From the NCBI RefSeq assembly GCF_002878395.1, contig NC_061115.1, positions 57,271,897-57,335,896 on the forward strand: a stretch of 64,000 bases of DNA, in the 5' to 3' direction. This document shows, piece after piece, positions 49,265-58,568 of this stretch. Both the position numbers and the translations under genes were made by a program. Source of the DNA: Capsicum annuum. Lineage: Eukaryota; Streptophyta; Magnoliopsida; Solanales; Solanaceae. The notes beneath the pieces are model-generated. The model was not told the DNA's origin, did no database searches, and was given only the letters and a program-made list of their open reading frames with translations. Every line of letters starts with the position of its first letter. Within the stretch, counting starts at the first letter, position 1.

Positions 49265-50410
49265 TGTACATGTAATTTTGATGATTGACAAAACTAGTGA
49301 AAGAACCCCGTTCTCACCAAATATGCTACCTTTAGAATTTATTTGTTTCTCAGAGTCAATTGTGTGAGAACCTAGTTCTTAGAATGATCCTGTTACGTAG
49401 GGCCAAAGTTCATACTATGGATGTACTCATAACCTTGTTAACTAGTAACTTCTGAAAGTGATTTCTCCTGGTTCAACATATATATTTTAGGTGGTATGGA
49501 AACATAGGAGTACTGATTTGATATATGGAACTTGTGCTCTTAATGATTGAAAAACTACATAAAGGGACTTGGTCCCTAAAGGGCTAAGTATGTGATCAAA
49601 TGTACAGCTGGAAAGTTTTATCCTATAGTTGTTTTTACAGTATTTGCAGGTGGTTGGTGGCACAACAACAACTTTCTAAACTCAATCAATGAAAAATATT
49701 CTAGGTTTTTCCTCTCATTTGTTCCATATATATAGATCATTATGTCTGGAAAAAATCTAGCTTTTTGTACAATCAAAATTTCTCATCTTCTAGCAAAGCA
49801 CTCACAAAGTTCCATCAAGACAAAGCTCTAACAATCTAGGAACCAGTTTGCTACAACATAATATGTCTTTAGGTCTAGGTTGTTGAATCTTTATATTTCA
49901 CTCTAACATTGTAAATCTATTCATCTTTTGAGAAACTTGTGTAGGTGTTTTATTTTCTATCTTATCTTGTAGATTTGAGTTATGGGCTAGAGTTAACCAT
50001 TGTTGTGTTGGGGTCTACGGTTAGCTGAGTTAGCCATGATTGTCTTTGTAATAGAGTTATTGTAGAGAGTGTTTACAATATAGTTATTGTAAAGGTGAGG
50101 GATTAAGAGTTAAATTCCTAGATTGTAAGAGGTTATAATCTAAAAATTATTCTTGTTTTAGTGAAGTTGTTGAGAAATCATATTAGGGTAGGTCGTATTT
50201 TTACTCCCTTGAGTAAGGAAGTTTTCACGTAAAACATCTTGTCTTCTTTACTTTTATTTGTTTACTTTAGTTCTTTAGCTTTTGTTTTTAATCGTAGAAC
50301 CTGGTAGGGGAACAAATTCTCATTACTACGGTGAACTCGTATAGAACTTTAAAATTCTATTACTGAAGAAATTGATAAGGGACCTAGTCCATAGTATCAT
50401 GATGGATGCA
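49265..50410 (+). repeat. 3' LTR of element C (1146 bp)
   Basis: Uninterrupted counterpart of the split 5' LTR (14989-18652). It contains several short palindromes of the type GGGACYTGGTCCC (49302, 49367, 49564, 50379). The right end is set where similarity to the 5' LTR stops and is uncertain by about 12 nt. Confidence 0.75.
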
Positions 50411-51185
50411 TACAAGCCATATCTATGTTCTAAATAGAGTTTATAAAAAAGTTAGATTGTTAGAAGGTGGTACTCATTTTTAAAAAGTTGAATTATTATA
50501 AGGTGGTACTCATACATCACAATAATTCTCACAGAGGTCTCCAGCTATTTAAAATCAAGAATTGTTTAAAAAACGTTTTAAGTATTATTTATTTGACATG
50601 AATGTTTTGAAGGGTGTAGATCTATTTTAATATATTTATCAACTGTTGAATTTCAACACATATCACAAACTAATGCAGCGGAAAATCAAACAGAAATGTA
50701 CTTTCAATAATTATTGTTCAAATATTGTAAAGAATCGTGTTTGCCTTGTCAAGAACTCTAACAATAAAGTATAAAGAAGAAACGCTAAGAATCTTCTATC
50801 CTTTGTATATTAAAGTGCACCTAGACTTTTTAAATAGACTAGGACTCTTAGGCGAATAACTGTAACCCTAAAGACTTTTCATAATTATTTTTTTCCCTAA
50901 AAGATATACTACAATATATGCATAAAATAGAGGAAAATTAATTGACTTATTTAGCACTTTACTTGAAAGACAAGGTAATATTTAATTATTAAAAATATAT
51001 GAGTCATTAATATATAATTATACTCAGCTTAGTGGCCTTACACAAATTCAGACTAATCAAGATTTTAATTTTAATATGAATATCGAAAACGAGAAAAGAA
51101 CCTTCAAAAAAAACTGTTGAGGCTTTCCCCTAAGAATTCTTATGAGTATTCAATTCTGGAATAAATTTTGTTGCATACTTAACTT
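50411..51185. other. Unassigned AT-rich sequence
   Basis: No element ends, coding pattern or repeats recognised on either strand. A short direct repeat GGTGGTACTCAT occurs near 50467 and 50502. Confidence 0.4.
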
Positions 51186-51737
51186 AGGGGCGGCTCAATA
51201 CCTTAGAAAATAAGGTTTGCCTAAGGCCCCTAAAATAAGATCCTCCTTTTTTTCTAGCAATAATAAATTTATTATATAATTTAAAAAAATATATATTTTT
51301 TATACTATTTATTTCTTTTTTTAATCCATTTAACAAAAAAAATTTACTGTTTTTTGTTTATCAATTTTTTAGTTTCAATTTTTTTCACAAGATATGTTTA
51401 ACACCATAATATTAAAAATTGTTTTGATATGTTTTACATATCTTTAATTTAAGATACAAGATTCACAAATTTTCTTTATTTTTCTTAAACCCCAAACACC
51501 ATGTCAAGTCAAAATAGACATAGAAATTAAAATAGAAGGAGTACTATTTATAAAAAAAAAAGTAAAAAGAATCATATAAAAAAGTTTTGCATCTCAAAAT
51601 ACTTTTTTAAGAAATACATAAATAACTTTGCATCTTAAAGAATAGACTTTAAATTTAAAAAAAATATTAATTATTTAGAAAACCTTAAAGCCTCCGATTT
51701 ATTTTTAACTTAGGGCCACTGGACTCGAAACGCCTCT
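51186..51737. mobile_element. Degenerate terminal-inverted-repeat element (MITE-like)
   Basis: Left end AGGGGCGGCTCAATACC and right end, reversed, AGAGGCGTTTCGAGTCC are imperfect inverted repeats around an AT-rich 0.5-kb interior. Words such as CTAAGGCCCC near the left and GGCCCTAAG-like on the reversed right support pairing. The target duplication is unclear, so the superfamily (hAT or other) is not settled. Confidence 0.5.
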
Positions 51738-52109
51738 GCTTGGACTGAAGTTACATGCATACTTTGCTTGACTTCGAATGAAGATTCTTTTCCATTTTCT
51801 TAATTTAATTAATGAGAAAAGACATATTTTCCTCCCTAAACTTGTCCTCCCAACTCACTTTAACATTTAAAGTTAAGTTCCGTTTATTTATCCCCCTTAA
51901 CATCTTTAAAGTGTATTAAAATCCCCCTTTAACTGTTCGCGTGTAAACAAGCGTCGTTGGGCATGTTAAAACTCATTTTTTTGTCTATTTAATTTCTTTT
52001 AAATATTTATTTAAAGAAAAAACACATATATTTGTAAAAAAAAAAATACACTAATATTATATTTAAAATATAATAGAATTTTTTAAAAAATAAAATAAAA
52101 AATAGACAC

Positions 52110-52440
52110 CTTTTATTCTTTCTTCTCCAAAACATCAACAACACTCAAATTCCTCTATTAACAATTTCAAGTTCATTCTCCATCAACACTCTTTTTCAAT
52201 TTTTTTCATTTTCCTCCATTAACACCATCAAAGAACAACCACAAAGACATTAAATTAAAAAAATTTCTTCATTGAACATCTTTTATTCTTTCTTCTCCAA
52301 AACATCCACAACGCTCGAATTCCTCCATTAACAACCTTAAATTTATTTTTCATCAACACTCTTCTTCAATTTTTTTCATTCTCCTCCATCAACACCATCA
52401 AAGAACAACCACAAGTACACTAAATTAAAAAAAAAAAAAA
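52110..52440. repeat. Two tandem copies of a 170-bp unit inside the Mutator-like element
   Basis: Units begin at 52110 and 52280 with CTTTTATTCTTTCTTCTCC and stay alignable to the A-rich ends near 52279 and 52440, with scattered substitutions. Confidence 0.8.
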
Positions 52441-52663
52441 TCTCCACTAAACACCATCTTAAACTTCAATCCAACTCCGTCAAAATTTGGACAAAAATTA
52501 AATTAAATTGATGATTTTGTCTTTAAACAACTTACCATCAATGAAATTTCTTTTAATTTCAACTTTTGAATTTTTGTGTTAATAAGATAATTTTTGAATT
52601 ACTTTTTAAAACTCCAAACTTGAATCATAAATAAGAAAAAGAAAACATCACAAACTTGTTTGT

Positions 52664-52921
52664 AGGGATGGGGTTGCGGCTGGTAGGGGTTGAAAAAAAG
52701 TGGAGGTATTTTCGTATTAACAAGAAAGGAGGGAGGAAGGGGGGTTGGGGGACTGGAAGGGGAGAAAGGGCTGGGGGGTCCTATTTTGCTGGGGAGGGGT
52801 TGTGGGGAGAAGGAGGGAGGGGGAGTTGGAAGAGGGCGGGGGGAGAGGGGCTGAAGAAGAAGGAAAGGGAGGGGGAGGGGCCTGAAGAAGAAGGAAAAGG
52901 ACGGGGAGGAGGGGAGGGCAT
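52664..52921 (+). repeat. G-rich polypurine block inside the Mutator-like element
   Basis: About 250 nt of mostly G and A, with many runs of three to six G separated by short A/T stretches and a repeated GAAGAAGAAGGAAA motif. It stands out from the very AT-rich surroundings. The 96-codon Gly-rich frame at 52656-52946 reflects composition, not a gene. The block could form quadruplex or triplex structures. Confidence 0.75.
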
Positions 52922-53034
52922 ATTTATTATATATATAAATACATAAAAATAATATATGTGTGAAATTACTTTTTTTTAAAAAAATTATAATTTCTTACGT
53001 GACAATAACGTGGCGTTGAGGTAGCGCTGATGTG

Positions 53035-53057
53035 CGGAGAGTGTAACACACTCTCCG
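53035..53057. other. Perfect 10-bp hairpin in the Mutator-like element
   Basis: CGGAGAGTGT and ACACTCTCCG separated by the 3-nt loop AAC. Confidence 0.7.
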
Positions 53058-53205
53058 TTATGAGAGTGATAATATATATTAAGGAGTGAAACTAACGCAC
53101 ATTAAAGATGTAAAGGGGGTAAATAAACAAAAATTAAGTTTAAGTGCTAAAGTGAGTTGGGAGAACAATTTCAATGGGGAAAAGATGTCTTTTTTCTTAA
53201 TTAAT

Positions 53206-53432
53206 TCATACTTCTACAAACTTGAAATAATTTATAAATAAATAGCAAATTGAGTTTATTTTATTTATATACATGTCACATTGTTCAAATTAAAAATGAA
53301 AAACTCATTAGCAACGTTTAGTACTAGGCACTAGCGAAAAAGAATCTTAGAAAAGTAATTTATATATTTTGTTAACTCTTACAGATATGTTGTTTCATTT
53401 TCAATTTTATTTGCTTTATATATTTTATACTA
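53206..53432. other. Unassigned AT-rich sequence
   Basis: Nothing recognisable between the Mutator-like element and the next possible MITE. Confidence 0.4.
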
Positions 53433-53731
53433 AGGGTTTGTTTGGTAAAAGAAAGTGTTTTGCCAGAAAATATTGCTTTGATATAAACGAGTAGTTTCAT
53501 ACTTAGTTTCTAGTGTTTGATAAGTAAATAAAATAATATTAATCGATGAATATTTATATGTAATCTAGAAAAATACTATGAGAATGAATGGGGATGGGCC
53601 AAAGGCATTTGGTGGACGAAAAACAGAATGAACTCAAACATCACTTATGAAACTTATTTTTCGTACTTGGATTACCAATGTTAGTTTGCTTATGATTATG
53701 AAACTTACTATGACCTTCGACCAATCAAACA
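53433..53731. mobile_element. Possible hAT-like MITE remnant
   Basis: Left end GGGTTTGTTTGGTAAAAG and reversed right end CATGTTTGATTGGTCGAAG resemble the TTTGGT-type ends of hAT MITEs. No target duplication is visible and the interior is unremarkable, so this is tentative. Confidence 0.3.
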
Positions 53732-53784
53732 TGAAAAAAAATTAAACGCTGTTTTTTTTTTCTTTCTTGAGCTGTTATACTCCC

Positions 53785-53815
53785 TTTGGTAATAAATATA
53801 CTATTTATTACCAAA
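53785..53815. other. 14-bp hairpin beside a Stowaway MITE
   Basis: TTTGGTAATAAATA and TATTTATTACCAAA with loop TAC. The word ATACTCCCT occurs on both sides of it (53778 and 53820), the second being the Stowaway end, so it may be a folded-up MITE remnant. Confidence 0.6.
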
Positions 53816-53820
53816 AGATA

Positions 53821-54070
53821 TACTCCCTCCTTTTCAAATTATCCGTCCCGAATTTTCTAATTTAATTTCTCGTTTTACTTGTCTTTTTTCATTAATCAAG
53901 AAGAGACACTTTTTTTTTTCATTTTTACCCTTTTCATTAATTATTTTTTCTTCAAATTAAAATGTAGACATCATTTAATAAGGGTACTATGGTAAATTAG
54001 GCATGCTATTAATTATTTTTCTTAATGTGTCATCTTAATTTGAAACGGATAATTTGAGACGGAGAGAGTA
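53821..54070. mobile_element. Stowaway MITE 1 (53823-54068), TA duplication
   Basis: TA, then CTCCCTCCTTTTCAAATTAT, and at the far end GATAATTTGAGACGGAGAGAG, then TA. These are the classic Tc1/mariner-type Stowaway ends; 246 bp with an AT-rich interior. Confidence 0.88.
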
Positions 54071-54600
54071 GTAGGTTAATATTAAATAGAGAGAAATAAT
54101 TGTGCCTAACCAAACCCCCACCCCCCACCCCCCCCCAAAAAAAAAAAGAAAAAATAAACCTTAGAAAAGAACCATAATATAGTACGTTACGCACATCCAA
54201 CTACATGAATTACCAATTTCATCTCAAAATAAATTCAGCGACGTTAATCGAGAGTTGTAAGTCAGGTTCATAGTTCAAGTTTGTTGAAATTTTCTGTAAT
54301 GTTAACTGATCACATGGCCTCCTTTCGATTAAAAGCTCTAATCCAAGTTTAAGGAAGTTAAAAGGTTTATTTTTGAGGTCCAACTTTTTTTAGATGTCCT
54401 CAATTCCTAGTTTATAGTTCATCTGAACTTTATTAGAATTGTGTCTGCATTAGATGAGAATTATTGATATTTTTAGGTACATTAATTGTAAATGAGATTA
54501 TGAAGTTTCGTAATCGGTATTTTATTTTTGCAGATCAAAAATAAAAAGTCATTTTCTTTTAGTTAGAAATTTTAAAATGTGACTTGAAGCACCAAAATTT
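54071..54600. other. Unassigned sequence with a C-rich/A-rich tract
   Basis: 54114-54148 is a C-rich run followed by an A-run. The rest shows no recognisable feature. Confidence 0.4.
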
Positions 54601-55133
54601 AGTGCATGTTTGGCTATGAAAATTAAATTTTTGAAGTTGACATTGGAGTTTGACTTGAAGTTAAAATTGTGTTTATCCGTTAATATAAGTGGAGTTGTTT
54701 TTGGATTTCTGTGAAAGATGAAAGATGAAAGATGGAAAAAAAAAACTTTTTCTTATTTTTCACCTTTTCAAATACTCTCTTCGTTCCAAATTTTTTAATT
54801 TGATTTCTCATTTTATTTGTCTTTTTTCATTAATCATGAAGAGACTTAACTTTTTTTTTCATTTTTACCCTTTGCATTAATTACTTTTTCTTCAAATTAA
54901 AATGTAGATATCATTTAATAGGGGTACTATAATAAATTAGACATGTTAGTAATTATTTTTCTTTAATCAATGTGTCATCTCAATTTGAGACGAATAATTT
55001 AAAACCAAGGGAGTACAATTCAAAGTTGTATTTGAAATTTTCATGTTCCTAATATTAACTTGGAGTTGTATTTTGACATAAAGTTAATTTTTTTTTCGAA
55101 AAAATAGAAAGAATCTCATGGCCAAACGATACT
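54601..55133. mobile_element. hAT-like MITE split by a Stowaway MITE
   Basis: Left end AGTGCATGTTTGGCTATGAA and reversed right end AGTATCGTTTGGCCATGAG form an imperfect inverted repeat. Inner blocks such as GAAGTTGACATTGGAGTTT and AACTTGGAGTTGTATTTTGA also pair loosely. Without the nested Stowaway it is about 290 bp. The 8-bp duplication is not clear. Confidence 0.55.
54773..55015. mobile_element. Stowaway MITE 2 (54775-55013), TA duplication
   Basis: TA, CTCTCTTCGTTCC ... AAACCAAGGGAG, TA. It aligns along its length with Stowaway 1 (shared GTCTTTTTTCATTAATCA and AATTAAAATGTAGA). It is nested in the hAT-like MITE. Confidence 0.85.
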
Positions 55134-55515
55134 TCAAGCTGAGGCATTGTCACTCCAATTGAAAAACCCTCAAGAATATAACCTCATCAATCATATCACC
55201 GAGAGGAAGAAAAAAGGGTGGGACAGATGACAATATCGTAAAGATAATTAGAGTAGTTACTTGGCATTTACGTTCTAAAAATTATTATGTACATCTACAT
55301 TAAAAAAATAAATCACAGTTTTTAGTAAAATCTTGAATAGGGTCTATTAATAGCTATATTACTCGATTCCTCAAAGAATATCATCCACTCAAATCCCACA
55401 AAAATGATTTATATTCGGTGGATCCAACACATACCTTTCGTCAGGAAATTACATGATATAATTTTAATAGTGCGTGACTTTGGATTTTTAATTTTAATAA
55501 GAAATTTTTTTAAAG
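55134..55515. other. Unassigned AT-rich sequence
   Basis: No coding pattern, inverted ends or tandem structure recognised. Confidence 0.4.
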
Positions 55516-55980
55516 ACAAGTTTTTTTTTTTTTAAATATAGTACAAGTACAATTTTGCTCCTCTGCACCTCAAGTATTTTTAAACTTTCCATACTCATTT
55601 GTCTCTCAAACTCTATTTTTATTTTTATTATTTTTATTTTTTCTTTAATTTTATTTTCATGTTTTAATTCATTTGTTTCAACCTTTATTTTTTGTCAAAC
55701 ATTATTTATTTCTTCATTTTTTTTTAAAAATTCGTTTATCTCAACCTTTATTTTTCTTTTATTTTTGGTTTTTATCATTTCTCTATTTTTTCCCATCATT
55801 TTTCTCAAACTTAATTTTTATTTTTTTCCTCTCATTTTTGTTTTTCTCAATTTTTTTAATTCTTCACTTTTTTCTTAACCTTTATTTTTTTTTATCTATT
55901 TTTTCTGAAACTCTTTTTGTAATTTCTCTATTTTGTTTGATCTCTTTTTTCTTTTTTCTCAACTTCTATTATACTTTGCT
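55516..55980 (+). repeat. T-rich pyrimidine low-complexity tract
   Basis: Long runs of T broken by C, A and short CTCAACCTTTATTTTT-like words that recur loosely (55677, 55739, 55877). The Phe-rich frames 55555-55878 and 55673-55984 come from this composition. Confidence 0.7.
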
Positions 55981-56039
55981 ATAAATAAAAAATTGAATAA
56001 TCCGCAAATGGATTTTTTTTTTTGACATCAAAGCAAATT

Positions 56040-56686
56040 TAAGGGCATGAATTGTTGTTAGGAAGTTCTTTGGGATAAGTTTTGCCTTTAAGACAAAAAA
56101 TATAGAATAACTCATAAATCAAGACACAAAATGGTAGTGTCAACACTTGTCCATTTGACATAACTTATCCTTTTCCGAGGTTCTTAGGCTAAGTTTTGTC
56201 TTAGAGGCAAGACTAATAGAGCATTACATAAATCAAGCTATAATATGATAGTGTCAACTCTTGTCAATGGGGCATAACTTGTCAGCTAAGTCTTGCCTCT
56301 AATACAAGAGTTATAGAATATCTCATAAATCAAGACACGGTGTGGTAGTGTCAGCTCTTGTCCATGAGGCGTAACTTGTTGTTTGAAAGTCCTTAGACTA
56401 ATTCGAGCCTCTAAGGAAAGAGTTATAGAACATCTCACAAATCAAAACATAATGGGGTACTTTCAACTCTTACCCATGGGGCATAACTTGTTGTTTAAAA
56501 GTTCTTGATTTATAAAACATCTCATAAATACAAACACAATGTGGTAGTCTCAAATCTTGTCCGTGGAGCGTAACTTGTTAGTTAAAAGTTCTTGGGTTAA
56601 GTCTTGCCTCTAAGCCAAGAGTTATAGAACATCCCATAAATAAAAACATAATGTGATAGTGTCAACTCCTATCCATGGGGCGTAAC
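56040..56686 (+). repeat. Tandem array of six degenerate ~90-113-bp units
   Basis: Each unit has words like AAGTTCTTGGGTTAAGTCTTG, AAGAGTTATAGAACATCTCA, GTGGTAGTGTCAACTCTTGT and GGGGCGTAACTTG. The last word falls near 56158, 56270, 56369, 56480, 56568 and 56679. The final unit is cut at GCGTAAC by the LTR start of the Ogre-like element. Confidence 0.8.
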
Positions 56687-58546
56687 TGTAGACACGTAAT
56701 TTTGTCCCTCTCGAACATCACTGTCAAAACTCACTCCATTTACCGTATCATTACCATACACACTCACCCATTTAATACTTCCACCACAAGAATCCAAATA
56801 ACAAATTCACAACAACTTTGGATACCTCACCCTAATAAAAAATAACCACCACTATCCTGCCCACCCCTCATAACCCACGTACCCCTACCTATTTCACTTA
56901 TATTTCCTACATACACTAACATACTCACAATACATATACACACATACCGTCACTCTTACGAGGTTACACAGATTCACACAATACACCATTCAAGTGCACA
57001 CATACTATGCTTCATCTTCTCTAGAGAATACACTCACCATCAAAATACACACAGTGAGGAGATAGAGAGAAAAATAGAAAGTTCTGAGAGAGATGAGAGG
57101 GTAGAAAGGAAAAGGGGAAATTCATAGTTGTTGAATTTTTCGGTGAGTTTCTCACCAAAAATTTCTGAGAATAAAAGCAAATCAGTCACTGCCGCCCCTG
57201 TTTTCCGATCAGAAATACACCAAGAAACAATCCGTCACTCGCCAGAAAATATTGTTGTTCCATGTTTTTCTGCCTTTTCTCTGGGTTTTGTTACTACCAG
57301 AGCTCACTGGAGCTCCGACAAAGCGCAAAAAATAACCCAGCCCCGATTATGGTGGGATTTCATTCAAGGTCAGTTGGAAATTATTGATTTGGAGGTTTTT
57401 CTGTCGGTGTCAAATCTGTTCGGATCTCTCTCTGTTTCACAATTTTTAGCTGGAGTTAGTTCATATTGATATTCGAGTTTTCGGATACAGATGCTATCTA
57501 TCGTGTTTAAGAGAAATAATACATCAATTTTGAAAGGTTCATCTAAGGTCCAATTCACTCTTTCTCTTCATTTTTATTTTGATTTGTTGGATTGATGTTA
57601 TGAGTGTTTGATGATTATGATTGGGTGTTTCTTTGTGGATGTTTGACATTGAATGATTGATCATGGTACAAGATTGATGTTAATATGGTGGACAACTATT
57701 TTCATATGGAAAATTTGTATGTTAAAAAGGAAATTTGGGGTGGGAATTGAAAAATCGATAAAATGTGAATATTATCGTACTTTGATTCATCATTGTTTGA
57801 TTTGAAATGGATGCTAATTTTATCGAACTCGATAGCATCACGTTTTAGTTCAAGAATCAATAGGCAAATCGTAGGTCGGGTAGGTAAAACTTAGGGATTA
57901 TGGATTGTTGAACGTTTGAATGTGTTGAATGACCTTTATTTCATCGCATCTAAATTTTTTATACTCATTTGGCCAGGGAATGTCCCGAGGGAAATTGTAT
58001 TCATTGCTGGAAATGCCCCGTGATACTTCATACCAGGAAGGCCGATCGTGATCAAGGCCCGAGGCATCGAGTAAAGCATAGTGTTGGACAGTTAGAATAG
58101 TTTAGGTTTCAATTTTAGCATTTTTATTTTGGTTTGTAATATATTGGACTAGGCACTATTTTGGAGTTTTGACTGTTTGATTGTTTATTTTGTATGTTTT
58201 TGTGTTTTATTTGTTTTATACATTTCATAGTGTCGTACTAGCCGATATACTCTACGAAGAAACCATGGTTGAACCATAGGACGGAGAGGTGCTAACACCT
58301 TCCCACCAGTCAACAGAATTTCTTAATCGGAATTTTTATTCGTGGATCAGATTTGAAAGAGCCAAAAAATCATTTTGAAAGTGAATTTTCAAAGGTGCCT
58401 TGGTACACCAGATTATGTCAGGTGGCGACTCTAAATTTTGATTGTTAAAGGTTCTTTTTGAAACAAATTATTTTCTTTTGTCACTTAATAATAAAAATTC
58501 TTTCAAACTTTAAAATAGAATCTTTTGGTTAAAAAAGGGTGTGACA
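56687..58546 (+). repeat. 5' LTR of element I (1860 bp)
   Basis: Begins TGTAGACACGTAATTTTG, directly after the tandem array, and ends GGGTGTGACA. It contains the words GTGCTAACACCTTCCC and GGTGGCGACTCT common near the 3' end of such LTRs. The 113-codon frame at 57128-57469 lies inside it and matches no known domain. Confidence 0.8.
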
Positions 58547-58550
58547 GCTC

Positions 58551-58568
58551 TGGCGACTCTACTGGAAC
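58551..58568 (+). promoter_or_regulatory. Primer-binding site of element I (tRNA-Arg type)
   Basis: TGGCGACTCTACTGGAAC, 4 nt after the LTR. The first nine bases complement the CCA end and acceptor stem of a plant tRNA-Arg; Ogre elements are known to use tRNA-Arg. Confidence 0.7.

Larger units (their letters stand above)
14989..50410 (+). mobile_element. Element C: SIRE-like Ty1/copia retroelement, split by nested insertions
   Basis: Its own sequence survives in four pieces: 14989-15421, 17974-18677, 43212-49264 and 49265-50410. The 5' LTR pieces (about 1.11 kb) match the 3' LTR (1146 bp) in order, for example GGTTGGTGGCACAA followed later by AAAATTTCTC. The primer site is split between 18677 and 43212. 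The interior has a gag beginning MAAPPN, a zinc knuckle, a DSG protease remnant and a long region with no recognisable reverse transcriptase. No clean target duplication was found. C must be the oldest layer of this island. Confidence 0.75.
51805..53205. mobile_element. Mutator-like MITE (51814-53196) with 9-bp TSD TTAATTAAT
   Basis: TTAATTAAT flanks both ends (51805-51813, 53197-53205). The inverted repeats begin GAGAAAAGACATATTTTCC and, reversed on the right, GAAAAAAGACATCTTTTCC. They stay alignable for about 105-120 nt, including CTCCCAACTCACTTTA. Nine-base duplications with long inverted repeats are the mark of Mutator-like elements. No transposase is present in the 1383 bp. The interior holds a 170-bp tandem duplication, a polypurine block and a perfect hairpin. 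Confidence 0.85.

Noticed and set aside
50411..51185. Possible host gene fragment beside the nest
   Set aside because: No splice-like exon structure, codon bias or recognisable protein in any frame.
52656..52946. 96-codon Gly/Arg-rich open frame
   Set aside because: It is produced by the polypurine block inside a Mutator-like MITE; no domain and no sign of coding constraint.
55555..55984. Two overlapping Phe/Leu-rich frames that look like membrane proteins
   Set aside because: They come from a T-rich low-complexity tract and overlap each other in different phases.
57128..57469. 113-codon open frame in the Ogre-like LTR
   Set aside because: LTR location and lack of any known domain; it could be a leader peptide but nothing supports it.
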